A stretch of DNA of 41,666 nt from an uncultured Bacteroidales bacterium. GTDB lineage: Bacteria; Bacteroidota; Bacteroidia; Bacteroidales; Bacteroidaceae. Below the pieces are notes generated by a model. It did no database searches, was not told where the DNA came from, and worked only from the letters and a program-made list of their open reading frames with translations. Shown in pieces: positions 13,770 through 21,307 of this stretch (positions within the stretch are counted from its first letter, which is position 1; each line of letters starts with the position of its first letter). Where the stretch lies: contig CADAGO010000021.1 in NCBI GenBank assembly GCA_902787555.1, positions 1-41,666 on the forward strand, read 5' to 3'. A program made the translations under genes and the position numbers.

Positions 13770-13803
13770 GACCCCCTCTATCTCCCCCTCTATGGGGAGG
13801 AGG
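13770..13803. repeat. CT/GA-rich inverted-repeat element in the M48 leader
   Basis: CAGACCCCCTCTAT, then CTCCCC (13782-13787) and GGGGAG (13794-13799). This is the clearest plus-strand copy of the dispersed element, and its hairpin would lie within the leader of the M48 transcript. Confidence 0.7.
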
Positions 13804-13874
13804 AAAATGTAAAAATGTGGTTTCCGTTATCGTTTTCGTAGAGGGTCTTTCGACAGGCTCAAGATGTCTCTAAT

Positions 13875-13972
13875 GTCTAAAGTCTAAAGTCTAATGTCTA
13901 AGGTCTAAAGTCTAAAGTCTAAAGTCTAAAGTCTAAAGTCTAAGGTCTAAAGTCTAAGGTCTAAAGTCTAAA
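13875..13972. repeat. Heptanucleotide tandem array, 14 units (GTCTAAN)
   Basis: GTCTAA recurs at exactly 7-bp steps from 13875 to 13966, 14 times without a break. The seventh base is A, T or G (mostly A). Only AAAAA separates it from the ATG of the M48 gene, so it fills the translation-initiation region of that mRNA. Confidence 0.95.
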
Positions 13973-13977
13973 AAAAT

Positions 13978-15201
13978 ATGTACTGGTTAGTAATTATCAT
14001 TCAAATAGGTGAGTATCTGTTCGATTTGTTGTTGGATCTGCTGAATATCAAAGCATCGCATCGTCCGATTCCCCGTGTGTTGGAAGGAATGTATGATGAT
14101 GAGGCATACGCGCGTCAGCAGGCTTATTTCCGTATTAATAAAAAGGTGGGGTTCGTTACAGGTTTTGTGACGACTGCGTTATCGGTAGGTCTATTCGCTT
14201 TCGGTGCGTACGGATGGTTTGACGGGGTGGTGCGCGAGGCAACCGATTCCGACATTTGGCGCACGTTGCTTTTCTTCGGTTTCTTCGGAGCAATCAGCTG
14301 GCTGGTATCGCTACCTTTCGACATATACGATACGTTTGTGGTGGAGCAACGGTTTGGTTTCAATAGAGTAACTCCTCGTCTTTTTGTGCTTGACACATTG
14401 AAGAGCCTGGCGCTGAACATTGTGTTGAGTGGTGGTCTGCTGGCCTTGGCGGTATGGATTTACCAACTTACACCTCAATATTTCTGGCTTCTGGCTTGGG
14501 GTGTACTGACGCTGATCATGTTGTTTTTTCAGTATTTCTATTCGGTGTTGTTGGTGCCTTTGTTCAACAAGCAGACGCCGCTACCTGCAGGGGAACTGCG
14601 TGATGCTATCGAGGCATTTGCTGCGAAGGTTGACTTCAGGCTAAAGAACATATACGTGATTGACGGTTCGAAGCGGAGCACGCATTCAAATGCTTATTTC
14701 ACGGGATGGGGGCGCCAGAAGCGGGTGGTACTCTACGACACACTGATGGAACAACTGACAACTGAGGAGATTGTGGGTGTATTGGCACACGAGATAGGAC
14801 ACTACAAGCATCGTCATATCATTCAGTCGCTTTTGATAGGTATCGTGACCTCACTGGTGACGCTCTATCTGTTTGGTTTGGTCATCGATAGTACTGCTAT
14901 AGCTATGGCTGCAGGGAGTACAGAACCTTCGTTTTATGTGAATCTGACGGTATTTTCACTGATTTATTCCCCGCTGACGATGTTGCTGGGTATTGTAGGT
15001 AATGTGCGGTCACGCCACAACGAGCGCCAGGCTGACGCGTTTGCACGTCGGCACGGGGTAGGAACCTTTGAGGCTGATGCATTGAAAAAAATGTCGGCGA
15101 AGAGTCTGTCGAACCTCACCCCACATCCTTTTGTGGTGTTTGTGTGTTATTCTCATCCAACGTTGGAAAGTAGGGTGACTATGCTGGGGGAAAGTTCGTA
15201 A
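13978..15201 (+). CDS. M48-family membrane zinc metallopeptidase (Ste24/CAAX protease type)
   Basis: 407 residues. The zinc motif HEIGH is at 271-275 (VLAHEIGHYKHRH), and the third ligand is probably E349 in RHNERQADAFARRHG. About seven membrane spans are visible (near 1-22, 58-80, 96-118, 141-163, 166-196, 281-302, 320-342), with the catalytic site between spans, as in eukaryotic Ste24/ZMPSTE24. SNAYFTGWG...VVLYDTL just before the active site is a strong family marker. Bacterial members are membrane proteases of unclear substrate; there is no evidence here for prenylated CAAX proteins. ATG 13978 is chosen because MYWLVIIIQIGEYLF starts the first span. Its leader contains the 14-unit heptad array and no recognisable ribosome-binding site. 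Confidence 0.9.
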   Translation: MYWLVIIIQIGEYLFDLLLDLLNIKASHRPIPRVLEGMYDDEAYARQQAYFRINKKVGFVTGFVTTALSVGLFAFGAYGWFDGVVREATDSDIWRTLLFFGFFGAISWLVSLPFDIYDTFVVEQRFGFNRVTPRLFVLDTLKSLALNIVLSGGLLALAVWIYQLTPQYFWLLAWGVLTLIMLFFQYFYSVLLVPLFNKQTPLPAGELRDAIEAFAAKVDFRLKNIYVIDGSKRSTHSNAYFTGWGRQKRVVLYDTLMEQLTTEEIVGVLAHEIGHYKHRHIIQSLLIGIVTSLVTLYLFGLVIDSTAIAMAAGSTEPSFYVNLTVFSLIYSPLTMLLGIVGNVRSRHNERQADAFARRHGVGTFEADALKKMSAKSLSNLTPHPFVVFVCYSHPTLESRVTMLGESS

Positions 15202-15224
15202 TGATTACAACAATAACTTCTCTA

Positions 15225-15812
15225 TCACAATGACTTTTTGATGCGTGAGAGTGCCATCATATAGGAAGTGTTGTTGTTTTTGAGCACCATTTCATCATTG
15301 GTCAACTCATGGATTTGGGTTTCTTTCTGACTGAGTTGTGACTTAATGAGTGGCTGAATAACCGCTGTGTCGGAATACTCCTTCATGATGTTGACATAGT
15401 AGTCGGCATCAAAGTTGGGCATGGGACGCATAGCGTATCCTTTGACGAACTCATAGGTGCACGATTCTCCTGTCAAGATGAGATTATCATCTTTTACTTT
15501 CCACGTACCCTGATAGTCCGTTTTGTATTCTAGTATGATAGTGTTGGTGAAACCATATTCCCCAAGCGTCAGTTCATAGTATATTTCAAATTCGCCCGAT
15601 TCGTGCTCGGTGTGGTCTTCATTGAATACATCGATACTTTCGAGTAACCAGGTCATGTAGGTTGGTGGGAGCTGTTGGGTTGAGTCGGATTTGATGTTGT
15701 CGGAGTAACTGGACGAATATGCCCATTTGCCTATGATTTTGTTTTCTATGGCCGACGGTCCGCACGAAACGACAAGCAGTGTGGCAATGAATATGAATGC
15801 AAACTGTTTCAT
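15225..15812 (-). CDS. Lipocalin-like lipoprotein of unknown function
   Basis: 195 residues with a lipoprotein signal (MKQFAFIFIATLLVVSC, lipid-modified C17). IIGKWAYSSSY near the start and YQGTWKVKDDNLILTGESCT in the middle are the paired G.W segments of small lipocalin-like/DUF-type beta-barrel lipoproteins of Bacteroidetes. No catalytic motif is seen. It converges on the M48 gene with only 23 bp between the stop codons and has its own -7 box at 15844-15851. Outer-membrane or periplasmic location is inferred. Confidence 0.75.
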   Translation of the reverse strand: MKQFAFIFIATLLVVSCGPSAIENKIIGKWAYSSSYSDNIKSDSTQQLPPTYMTWLLESIDVFNEDHTEHESGEFEIYYELTLGEYGFTNTIILEYKTDYQGTWKVKDDNLILTGESCTYEFVKGYAMRPMPNFDADYYVNIMKEYSDTAVIQPLIKSQLSQKETQIHELTNDEMVLKNNNTSYMMALSRIKKSL

Positions 15813-15843
15813 AATTGTGGTATGTGGATTGATGATTCGACTG

Positions 15844-15851
15844 CAAAGATA
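15844..15851 (-). promoter_or_regulatory. -7 box (TATCTTTG) for the lipocalin-like lipoprotein
   Basis: Plus-strand CAAAGATA, 31 bp upstream of the gene's start. The -33 position is occupied by the 7-bp array at 15861-15888 rather than by TTTG. Confidence 0.65.
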
Positions 15852-15860
15852 GTGTTTTTA

Positions 15861-15888
15861 ATTCATAATTCATAATTCCTCATGCATA
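15861..15888. repeat. Heptanucleotide array, 2 exact plus 2 degenerate units (ATTCATA)
   Basis: ATTCATA, ATTCATA, ATTCCTC, ATGCATA. The reverse complement unit (TATGAAT) is the same heptad, by circular permutation, as the ATGAATT pair at 32961-32974. Both sit just upstream of a TATCTTTG box. Confidence 0.6.
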
Positions 15889-15946
15889 ATTTGATGTTTT
15901 GGACTGTTTTTTTACGAAAAAAACTATTCGTTTTTCAAGGTTTTTG

Positions 15947-15954
15947 TAAATTTG
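15947..15954 (+). promoter_or_regulatory. -7 box (TAAATTTG) for the DUF4348-like lipoprotein
   Basis: TAAATTTG with CAG following. The start codon begins only 14 bp after the box, so the mRNA leader would be about 8 nt or less. Confidence 0.65.
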
Positions 15955-15968
15955 CAGTCGTTTTCAAT

Positions 15969-16757
15969 ATGAAACGTTTGTTTGGCATATTATTGATACT
16001 ATGTAGCATGTGTAGCATGTTGCTTGTTTCATGTCGGTTCGGCTCGAATGAGTCGGACGAGGATGTCGCAAACGATTCTTTGTCGGTTGATACACTCGGA
16101 TTGGAAGAGTTGGATTTGTTTGAGGAGGAGGTAGTTCCGAAGGCTGCCGATGAAGTGTTTGATGACTTTTTGTTTACATACGTTTCAAATGCATCGTTCC
16201 GGAAACAACGCACTAAGGGTTCGGAGTCGCTTGATATGGACGATGATGATGCTGTTGTGATGATTTACGAGCGTGAGAACGATTTGGAACTACAGAAAGA
16301 CACAACTTTGCAGCAAGTGATATTAGAGAAGATCAACTGGGACATCAATACGCTCCGTCATTATCAGTTCAGCAAGAATCAAGGTCAATGGTTCCTCTCA
16401 TCGGAGCAAGATGCTGATATCTCTGATGTGCCCAATGCCAGTTTCCTGGTGTTCCTAAAGGATTTTCTCACCGACTCGCTCTATCGTCACGAATCGATTG
16501 ACCTTCCTCTGCTGATGAAGTACTATTCGGAGGAGGACGACGGAATGGTGGAGGCAGAGTTGTCGTTCGAGGAGTGGAACGAGATTTTTAACGACCTACC
16601 CAGATTGGACGATTATATGTATAACGTAGACTATGGTCAATCGCTTATCAGTAGTAATCGCAAGTCGCTCCTGTTGAAGGGAATGAGCAATGGGTTGTTC
16701 ATGAAGTTTCATTTCGGCTTCTCCGAAGGAAGATGGAGGCTGATAGAAGTAGAGTAG
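15969..16757 (+). CDS. DUF4348-like lipoprotein
   Basis: 262 residues from ATG 15969, giving a lipoprotein signal (MKRLFGILLILCSMCSMLLV, then SC, lipid-modified C22). A longer in-frame start at 15882 runs through the promoter and was rejected. The mature protein is acidic, with runs such as SNESDEDVANDSLSVD and DMDDDDAVVMIYERENDLE. The domain from about residue 55 (ADEVFDDFLFTYVSNASFRK) to the end (FGFSEGRWRLIEVE) matches the DUF4348 pattern as I recall it; function is unknown. It lies 128 bp ahead of murB on the same strand with heptad arrays between, so read-through into murB is possible. Confidence 0.72.
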   Translation: MKRLFGILLILCSMCSMLLVSCRFGSNESDEDVANDSLSVDTLGLEELDLFEEEVVPKAADEVFDDFLFTYVSNASFRKQRTKGSESLDMDDDDAVVMIYERENDLELQKDTTLQQVILEKINWDINTLRHYQFSKNQGQWFLSSEQDADISDVPNASFLVFLKDFLTDSLYRHESIDLPLLMKYYSEEDDGMVEAELSFEEWNEIFNDLPRLDDYMYNVDYGQSLISSNRKSLLLKGMSNGLFMKFHFGFSEGRWRLIEVE

Positions 16758-16762
16758 GATAT

Positions 16763-16797
16763 AAAGTTGATAGTGTAAAGTTGAAAGTGTAAAGTCA
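16763..16797. repeat. Heptanucleotide tandem array, 5 units (AAAGTNN)
   Basis: AAAGTTG, ATAGTGT, AAAGTTG, AAAGTGT, AAAGTCA, contiguous, starting 5 bp after the DUF4348-like gene stop. Confidence 0.8.
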
Positions 16798-16833
16798 GTT
16801 GAAACGTTCATAGTAGAGAGTAAATTTACTTCT

Positions 16834-16881
16834 AAACTTTAAAATCTGCCTTTAAACTATAAACTATAAACATTAAACTTT
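16834..16881. repeat. Heptanucleotide array (AAACTAT) abutting the murB start
   Basis: AAACTTT and AAAATCT at 16834-16847, a 6-bp interruption, then four contiguous units AAACTAT, AAACTAT, AAACATT, AAACTTT at 16854-16881. The murB ATG follows at 16886. Confidence 0.75.
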
Positions 16882-16885
16882 AATA

Positions 16886-17869
16886 ATGTATAGGAAGATA
16901 CAAAATACATTTGGAATAGATGTTCAAGCTGATAGGGTGCTGGAATACAGCACAGAAGCTGAGTTGCGTACCATTGTACCTGTGTTGGCGGGCGATTCTG
17001 TGTTGCATATAGGTGCGGGAAGCAATCTGCTGTTTACACGCGATTTCAAGGGTACGGTACTACATAGTGGAATCCGTCTTGTTGAGCCAGTACAGGAGGA
17101 CGCAAATCACGTATGGGTAAAGGTAGGAGCAGGCATTGTGTGGGATGATTTTGTGGCATACACCATCGCTCGTGGGTGGAGTGGGGCAGAGAACCTTTCG
17201 CTGATACCCGGTGAGGTGGGTGCGAGTGCTGTACAGAACATCGGTGCATACGGAGTTGAGGCAAAGGATTTGATTGAGTGGGTAGATTGTATCAGTCTCA
17301 CAGACGGGTCTTCACGCCGCTTTTCGGTAGGAGAGTGCCAGTATGGCTATCGCACCAGCATCTTTAAGACCGACCTCAAAGGGCAGTACGCTGTGACCTA
17401 TGTCACCTATCGACTTACGAAGCAGTTTATACCCCATCTTGATTATGGAAACCTCCGCAGTCTGTTGGCAGACAAACCGGAACTGAAAGCGGCAGATGTG
17501 CGTCGTGCAATCATTGATATCCGTCGCGCAAAATTGCCGGATCCCAAGCAGTTGGGTAATGCAGGATCTTTTTTCATGAATCCTGTGGTGAGCCGTATGA
17601 AATTCGACGACCTGAATGCTCTATACCCCCAGATGCCGCATTATGAAGTGGAAAATGGGGTAAAGATACCGGCTGGATGGCTTATTGAGCAATGTGGCTG
17701 GAAGGGACGTTCGCTCGGACAGGCAGGAGTGTACGAAAAGCAGGCACTTATCCTTGTGAATCATGGTGGAGCTACGGGAGCCGACATCTTGCGGCTATGT
17801 CACACCATTCAGCACGATGTTGCTGAGCGGTTCGATATCATCATCCAACCCGAAGTGAATATATTATGA
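16886..17869 (+). CDS. murB: UDP-N-acetylmuramate dehydrogenase
   Basis: 327 residues. Cytoplasmic flavoenzyme that reduces UDP-GlcNAc-enolpyruvate to UDP-MurNAc with NADPH in peptidoglycan synthesis. FAD-binding motifs are GAGSNLLF (43-50) and SLIPGEVGASAVQNIGAYG (105-123). Active-site residues are R156 (YRTSIFK), S228 in GNAGSFFMNP and E323 in the C-terminal QPEVNIL. Length and motifs fit the E. coli-type (type I) enzyme. It overlaps the next gene by 4 bp (ATGA), indicating translational coupling. Confidence 0.96.
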   Translation: MYRKIQNTFGIDVQADRVLEYSTEAELRTIVPVLAGDSVLHIGAGSNLLFTRDFKGTVLHSGIRLVEPVQEDANHVWVKVGAGIVWDDFVAYTIARGWSGAENLSLIPGEVGASAVQNIGAYGVEAKDLIEWVDCISLTDGSSRRFSVGECQYGYRTSIFKTDLKGQYAVTYVTYRLTKQFIPHLDYGNLRSLLADKPELKAADVRRAIIDIRRAKLPDPKQLGNAGSFFMNPVVSRMKFDDLNALYPQMPHYEVENGVKIPAGWLIEQCGWKGRSLGQAGVYEKQALILVNHGGATGADILRLCHTIQHDVAERFDIIIQPEVNIL

Positions 17870-18666
17870 GACTCACGATATTAGGAAGCGGAACCAGTAA
17901 TGGGGTTCCTCAGATAGGGTGCCTTTGTACCACATGTAGGAGTACCGATCCACGCGACAAACGTTTGCGTTGTTCTTCGCTCATTGAACATGAAGGGACT
18001 ACTATCCTCATTGATTGCGGTCCCGATTTCCGTCAACAGATGTTGGCTTTGCCCCAGTTCCCTAAGATTGATGCCATTTTCCTTACCCATGAGCACTATG
18101 ACCATGTGGGTGGCATTGATGATATCCGTCCTGGTATTCTCTTTGGAGACGTTGAGATATATGCAGAAGACCTTGTGGCAGAACATCTCATGGATCGCAT
18201 CCCATATTGTTTCACTCCGCCCGAAAGACGTTATCCAGGAGTTCCTGCCATCACTCTTGAGCACATGGAGCCACATCATGCAGTGCATGTGGGGAGCCTT
18301 ACCGTGATTCCTCTTCGAGTGATGCATGGGAAATTGCCAATCGTAGGATTTCGTATAGGGGGACTTGCTTATATCACCGATATGAAGACCATGCCTGATG
18401 AAGAGTGGGCATACCTTCAAGGGGTTGATACACTCATTGTGAATGCCTTGCATTATAGATTCCATCCAGCCCATCAGACTGTGACAGAAGCCATCGCATT
18501 TGCTCAGCGAGTAGGAGCGAAACAAACCTACTTCATCCACATGAGCCATTTCGTGTTGCCACATGCTGAAGCAGAACAGATGCTGCCCCCCAACATCCAT
18601 TATGCCTACGATGGAATGACAATAGAAATACCGACAAATGTAGGAGATTCCAAAAAATGTGATTAG
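17866..18666 (+). CDS. MBL-fold metallo-hydrolase (PhnP-like)
   Basis: 266 residues. The metal motif HEHYDH is at 75-80 in FLTHEHYDHVGGIDDIRP. Further expected ligands are the His in LRVMHGKLP (~155), the Asp in YITDMKTM and the His in YFIHMSH near the end. The N-terminal GSGTSNGVPQIGCLCTTC with its cysteine cluster is typical of PhnP-like phosphodiesterases, which cleave cyclic phosphodiesters. There is no phn operon here, so the substrate is unknown. It overlaps murB by 4 bp at its start and the convergent nuclease gene by 4 bp at its stop. Confidence 0.88.
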   Translation: MRLTILGSGTSNGVPQIGCLCTTCRSTDPRDKRLRCSSLIEHEGTTILIDCGPDFRQQMLALPQFPKIDAIFLTHEHYDHVGGIDDIRPGILFGDVEIYAEDLVAEHLMDRIPYCFTPPERRYPGVPAITLEHMEPHHAVHVGSLTVIPLRVMHGKLPIVGFRIGGLAYITDMKTMPDEEWAYLQGVDTLIVNALHYRFHPAHQTVTEAIAFAQRVGAKQTYFIHMSHFVLPHAEAEQMLPPNIHYAYDGMTIEIPTNVGDSKKCD

Positions 18667-19559
18667 AACCAGATTTTCTTCAGTGTTTCCACATCCTCGC
18701 CCTCGATGGCGTCTTCCTTTAGGTTAGGCAAGTTGTGGAAAAAGTCGATGCCTGTCTTCTTTTCCAAATCATCAATATTGACAGCCTTATCGCGCACCAC
18801 ACTCAGTGGCGCGTATTTGTTTCCTGAATAGCCATAATCTTTGTGTTCAACCCAGAAACCGATAGCGCTGTAGTTTCCCGCCTTGAAGCGGAGAAGTGCT
18901 ATGTAGTAGTAACGAGGTACTACGATGGATTTACCATTGCTGCTGGAGACAGTTCCCTGTGTTTGGTCTATGGTTCCTCCCTTGACAACATAGAGGGTGT
19001 CTGCAAAACTGGCGTCTCGGCCAATCCCTTGTACATATTGCTCATAGGCAGTCCAGTAATTGCCGTTGAAATCATACTGCATGGGAGACATATTTGTCAT
19101 GTAGAAAGTCTGCTGGTTAGCTTCTTTGCTGTACTGACGGTCGTAAGAGGCACAAAGGTGGCCTCGTGTATATCTACTGAAAGCACCATATCCCACTTGG
19201 TATTTCTTCGGGAGCTTGGGATCATCTGCCCATGCATTGGTACGTCCGCTTCCTAAATCGCGCGTCAAACCGTCGAAGCGAAATGCAATCCAGCGTGAAT
19301 GGTTCTTAGCAGGATTGTATTCGAGGCAGTAAGTCATGACTGAATCATTACCTATCTTGATGCTGTGCTGGATGAACAGATTGTCGCCTCCTGCGAGTTT
19401 GGGTACTTCAAGGCGTGACTCATATTTGCCGAGTTTCACGCCCGAAAAGATGACGTTGGTGCCTTCTTCTTTACTGCAAGAGGAAAAGACCATGCAGATC
19501 GTGGCAAAAGACACAAGGTATGGGACAAGATTGAAGAATGAAGTTTTTGTTGTTACCAT
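18663..19559 (-). CDS. DNA/RNA non-specific endonuclease (NUC1 type), lipoprotein
   Basis: 298 residues with a lipoprotein signal (lipobox VFSSC, C28). The active-site motif RGHLCAS (132-138, catalytic H134) replaces the commoner DRGH with TRGH. TNMSPM (155-160, metal-binding Asn) and N..YW..YEQ (167-174) complete the bba-metal centre of NucA/Serratia-type nucleases. An outer-membrane-anchored nuclease could digest extracellular DNA as a nutrient (inference). It is the last gene of a six-gene minus-strand run, 18 bp after ettA, and its stop codon overlaps that of the MBL gene. Confidence 0.87.
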   Translation of the reverse strand: MVTTKTSFFNLVPYLVSFATICMVFSSCSKEEGTNVIFSGVKLGKYESRLEVPKLAGGDNLFIQHSIKIGNDSVMTYCLEYNPAKNHSRWIAFRFDGLTRDLGSGRTNAWADDPKLPKKYQVGYGAFSRYTRGHLCASYDRQYSKEANQQTFYMTNMSPMQYDFNGNYWTAYEQYVQGIGRDASFADTLYVVKGGTIDQTQGTVSSSNGKSIVVPRYYYIALLRFKAGNYSAIGFWVEHKDYGYSGNKYAPLSVVRDKAVNIDDLEKKTGIDFFHNLPNLKEDAIEGEDVETLKKIWF

Positions 19560-19577
19560 GTTAAAGGTTTTGTAGGG

Positions 19578-21278
19578 TTAGTCGTCCATAAGTTTGCGAT
19601 AACGGATACGTTTAGGTTCTTCGAGTCCTAAACGTTTGGCTTTGTTGGCCTCATAGTCGGTGTATGAACCTTCGAACCAGAAGACTTCTCCATCACCTTC
19701 AAATGCAAGAATATGAGTACAGATGCGGTCGAGGAACCAGCGATCATGGCTGATGATGACAGCGCATCCGGCAAATGAGTCGAGACCTTCCTCGAGGGCA
19801 CGAAGGGTATTGACATCAATATCGTTGGTAGGCTCATCGAGCAGGAGTACATTGCCTTCTTGTTTGAGGGCTATGGCGAGTTGCAAACGGTTACGTTCTC
19901 CACCAGAGAGTACCCCACAGAGTTTCTCTTGATCAGCTCCGTTGAAATTAAAGCGGCTGAGGTAGGCACGTACGTTAATGTCACGTCCACCCATGCGGAT
20001 GGTCTCATTGCCTTGACTTACTACTTGATAGACACTCTTATCGGGGATGATGTCCTGATGTTGTTGGTCAACATAGCTGAGTCGGACAGTCTCACCCACA
20101 TTGAACTGCCCAGCATCGACTTGTTCAAGTCCCATGATGAGACGGAACAATGTGGTTTTTCCCATACCGTTAGGACCTATGACGCCTACAATCCCGTTGG
20201 GTGGAAGATTGAAATTGAGGTCGCGGAACAGGGTCTTATCGCCGAATGCTTTGGCCACATGGACAGCTTCGATTACTTTGTTGCCGAGACGCGGTCCATT
20301 AGGGATGAAAATCTCGAGTTTCTGCTCACGCTCTTTCTGGTCTTCGTTGAGCAGTCGGTCATAGGAATTCAGACGTGCCTTTCCCTTTGCTTGACGTGCC
20401 TTTGGTGCCATTCGTACCCATTCCAATTCACGTTCGAGTGTTTTACGTCGTTTGCTCTCAGTCTTTTCTTCCTGTGCCATACGGAGTGATTTCTGTTCGA
20501 GCCACGATGAGTAGTTCCCTTTCCAAGGAATACCTTCTCCTCGATCGAGTTCAAGAATCCATTCGCTGACATCGTCAAGGAAATAGCGGTCGTGGGTGAC
20601 CGCAATCACCGTTCCTTCATATTGCTGAAGATGCTGTTCTAACCAATCGATGCTCTCAGCGTCAAGGTGGTTGGTCGGCTCGTCGAGGAGGAGAACATCA
20701 GGTTTTTGAAGTAAGAGCCGGCATAGTGCTACACGACGACGTTCACCACCCGAAAGATTGGTAACGGCCCAATCGCCTGGAGGACAACGCAAGGCATCCA
20801 TTGCGCGCTCGAGTTTGCTGTCCATGTTCCATGCATCGGTGGAATCAATGATATCCTGTAGCTCAGCCTGACGGGTCATGAGTTGATCCATCTTGTCGGG
20901 ATCTTCGTAAAATTCGGGTAAACCGAATTTCACGTTTATTTCGTCATACTCCTTCAGGGTATCATATACATGCTGCACCCCTTCCATCACGTTTTCCTTG
21001 ACAGTCTTGGTAGCATCGAGCTGAGGATCCTGTGGCAGATAACCGACGGTGTAGCCAGGACTCCATACGACATTGCCCTGATACTGTTGATCAATACCTG
21101 CGATGATTTTCATGAGGGTGGATTTACCTGCTCCATTGAGACCGATGATACCTATCTTGGCTCCATAGAAGAAGGAGAGATAGATATTTTTGAGAACTTG
21201 CTTTTGGTTCTGCTGAATGGTCTTTGAAACGCCGACCATCGAGAAGATGATTTTCTTGTCGTCAGTTGTTGTGGCCAT
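19578..21278 (-). CDS. ettA: ABC-F translational throttle protein EttA
   Basis: 566 residues from ATG 21278 (MATTTDDKK); the longer frame reaches into the end of nadE and was rejected. Two ABC domains: Walker A GLNGAGKS (46-53) and GPNGMGKT (near 366-373), signatures LSGGERRRVALCRLLL and LSGGERNRLQLAIALK, and Walker B segments VLLLDEPTNHLD and VLLLDEPTNDID. The linker region KARLNSYDRLLNEDQKEREQ and IPNGPRLG is characteristic of EttA rather than other ABC-F members. EttA binds the ribosomal E site and gates entry into elongation according to ATP/ADP. It lies 29 bp after nadE. Confidence 0.93.
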   Translation of the reverse strand: MATTTDDKKIIFSMVGVSKTIQQNQKQVLKNIYLSFFYGAKIGIIGLNGAGKSTLMKIIAGIDQQYQGNVVWSPGYTVGYLPQDPQLDATKTVKENVMEGVQHVYDTLKEYDEINVKFGLPEFYEDPDKMDQLMTRQAELQDIIDSTDAWNMDSKLERAMDALRCPPGDWAVTNLSGGERRRVALCRLLLQKPDVLLLDEPTNHLDAESIDWLEQHLQQYEGTVIAVTHDRYFLDDVSEWILELDRGEGIPWKGNYSSWLEQKSLRMAQEEKTESKRRKTLERELEWVRMAPKARQAKGKARLNSYDRLLNEDQKEREQKLEIFIPNGPRLGNKVIEAVHVAKAFGDKTLFRDLNFNLPPNGIVGVIGPNGMGKTTLFRLIMGLEQVDAGQFNVGETVRLSYVDQQHQDIIPDKSVYQVVSQGNETIRMGGRDINVRAYLSRFNFNGADQEKLCGVLSGGERNRLQLAIALKQEGNVLLLDEPTNDIDVNTLRALEEGLDSFAGCAVIISHDRWFLDRICTHILAFEGDGEVFWFEGSYTDYEANKAKRLGLEEPKRIRYRKLMDD

Positions 21279-21307
21279 ATTATGATTGTTGTAATGGTTG
21301 AAAGTAA

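Noticed and set aside
1142-13972. CRISPR array
   Set aside because: All repeats are short contiguous tandem units without unique spacers, and no cas genes are present.
19860-20489. Long antisense frame (209 codons) across ettA
   Set aside because: It lies wholly opposite a well-supported gene, has no family motifs and no promoter. The same reason applies to antisense frames over macA, tolC, uvrA, ligA and the tamB-like gene.
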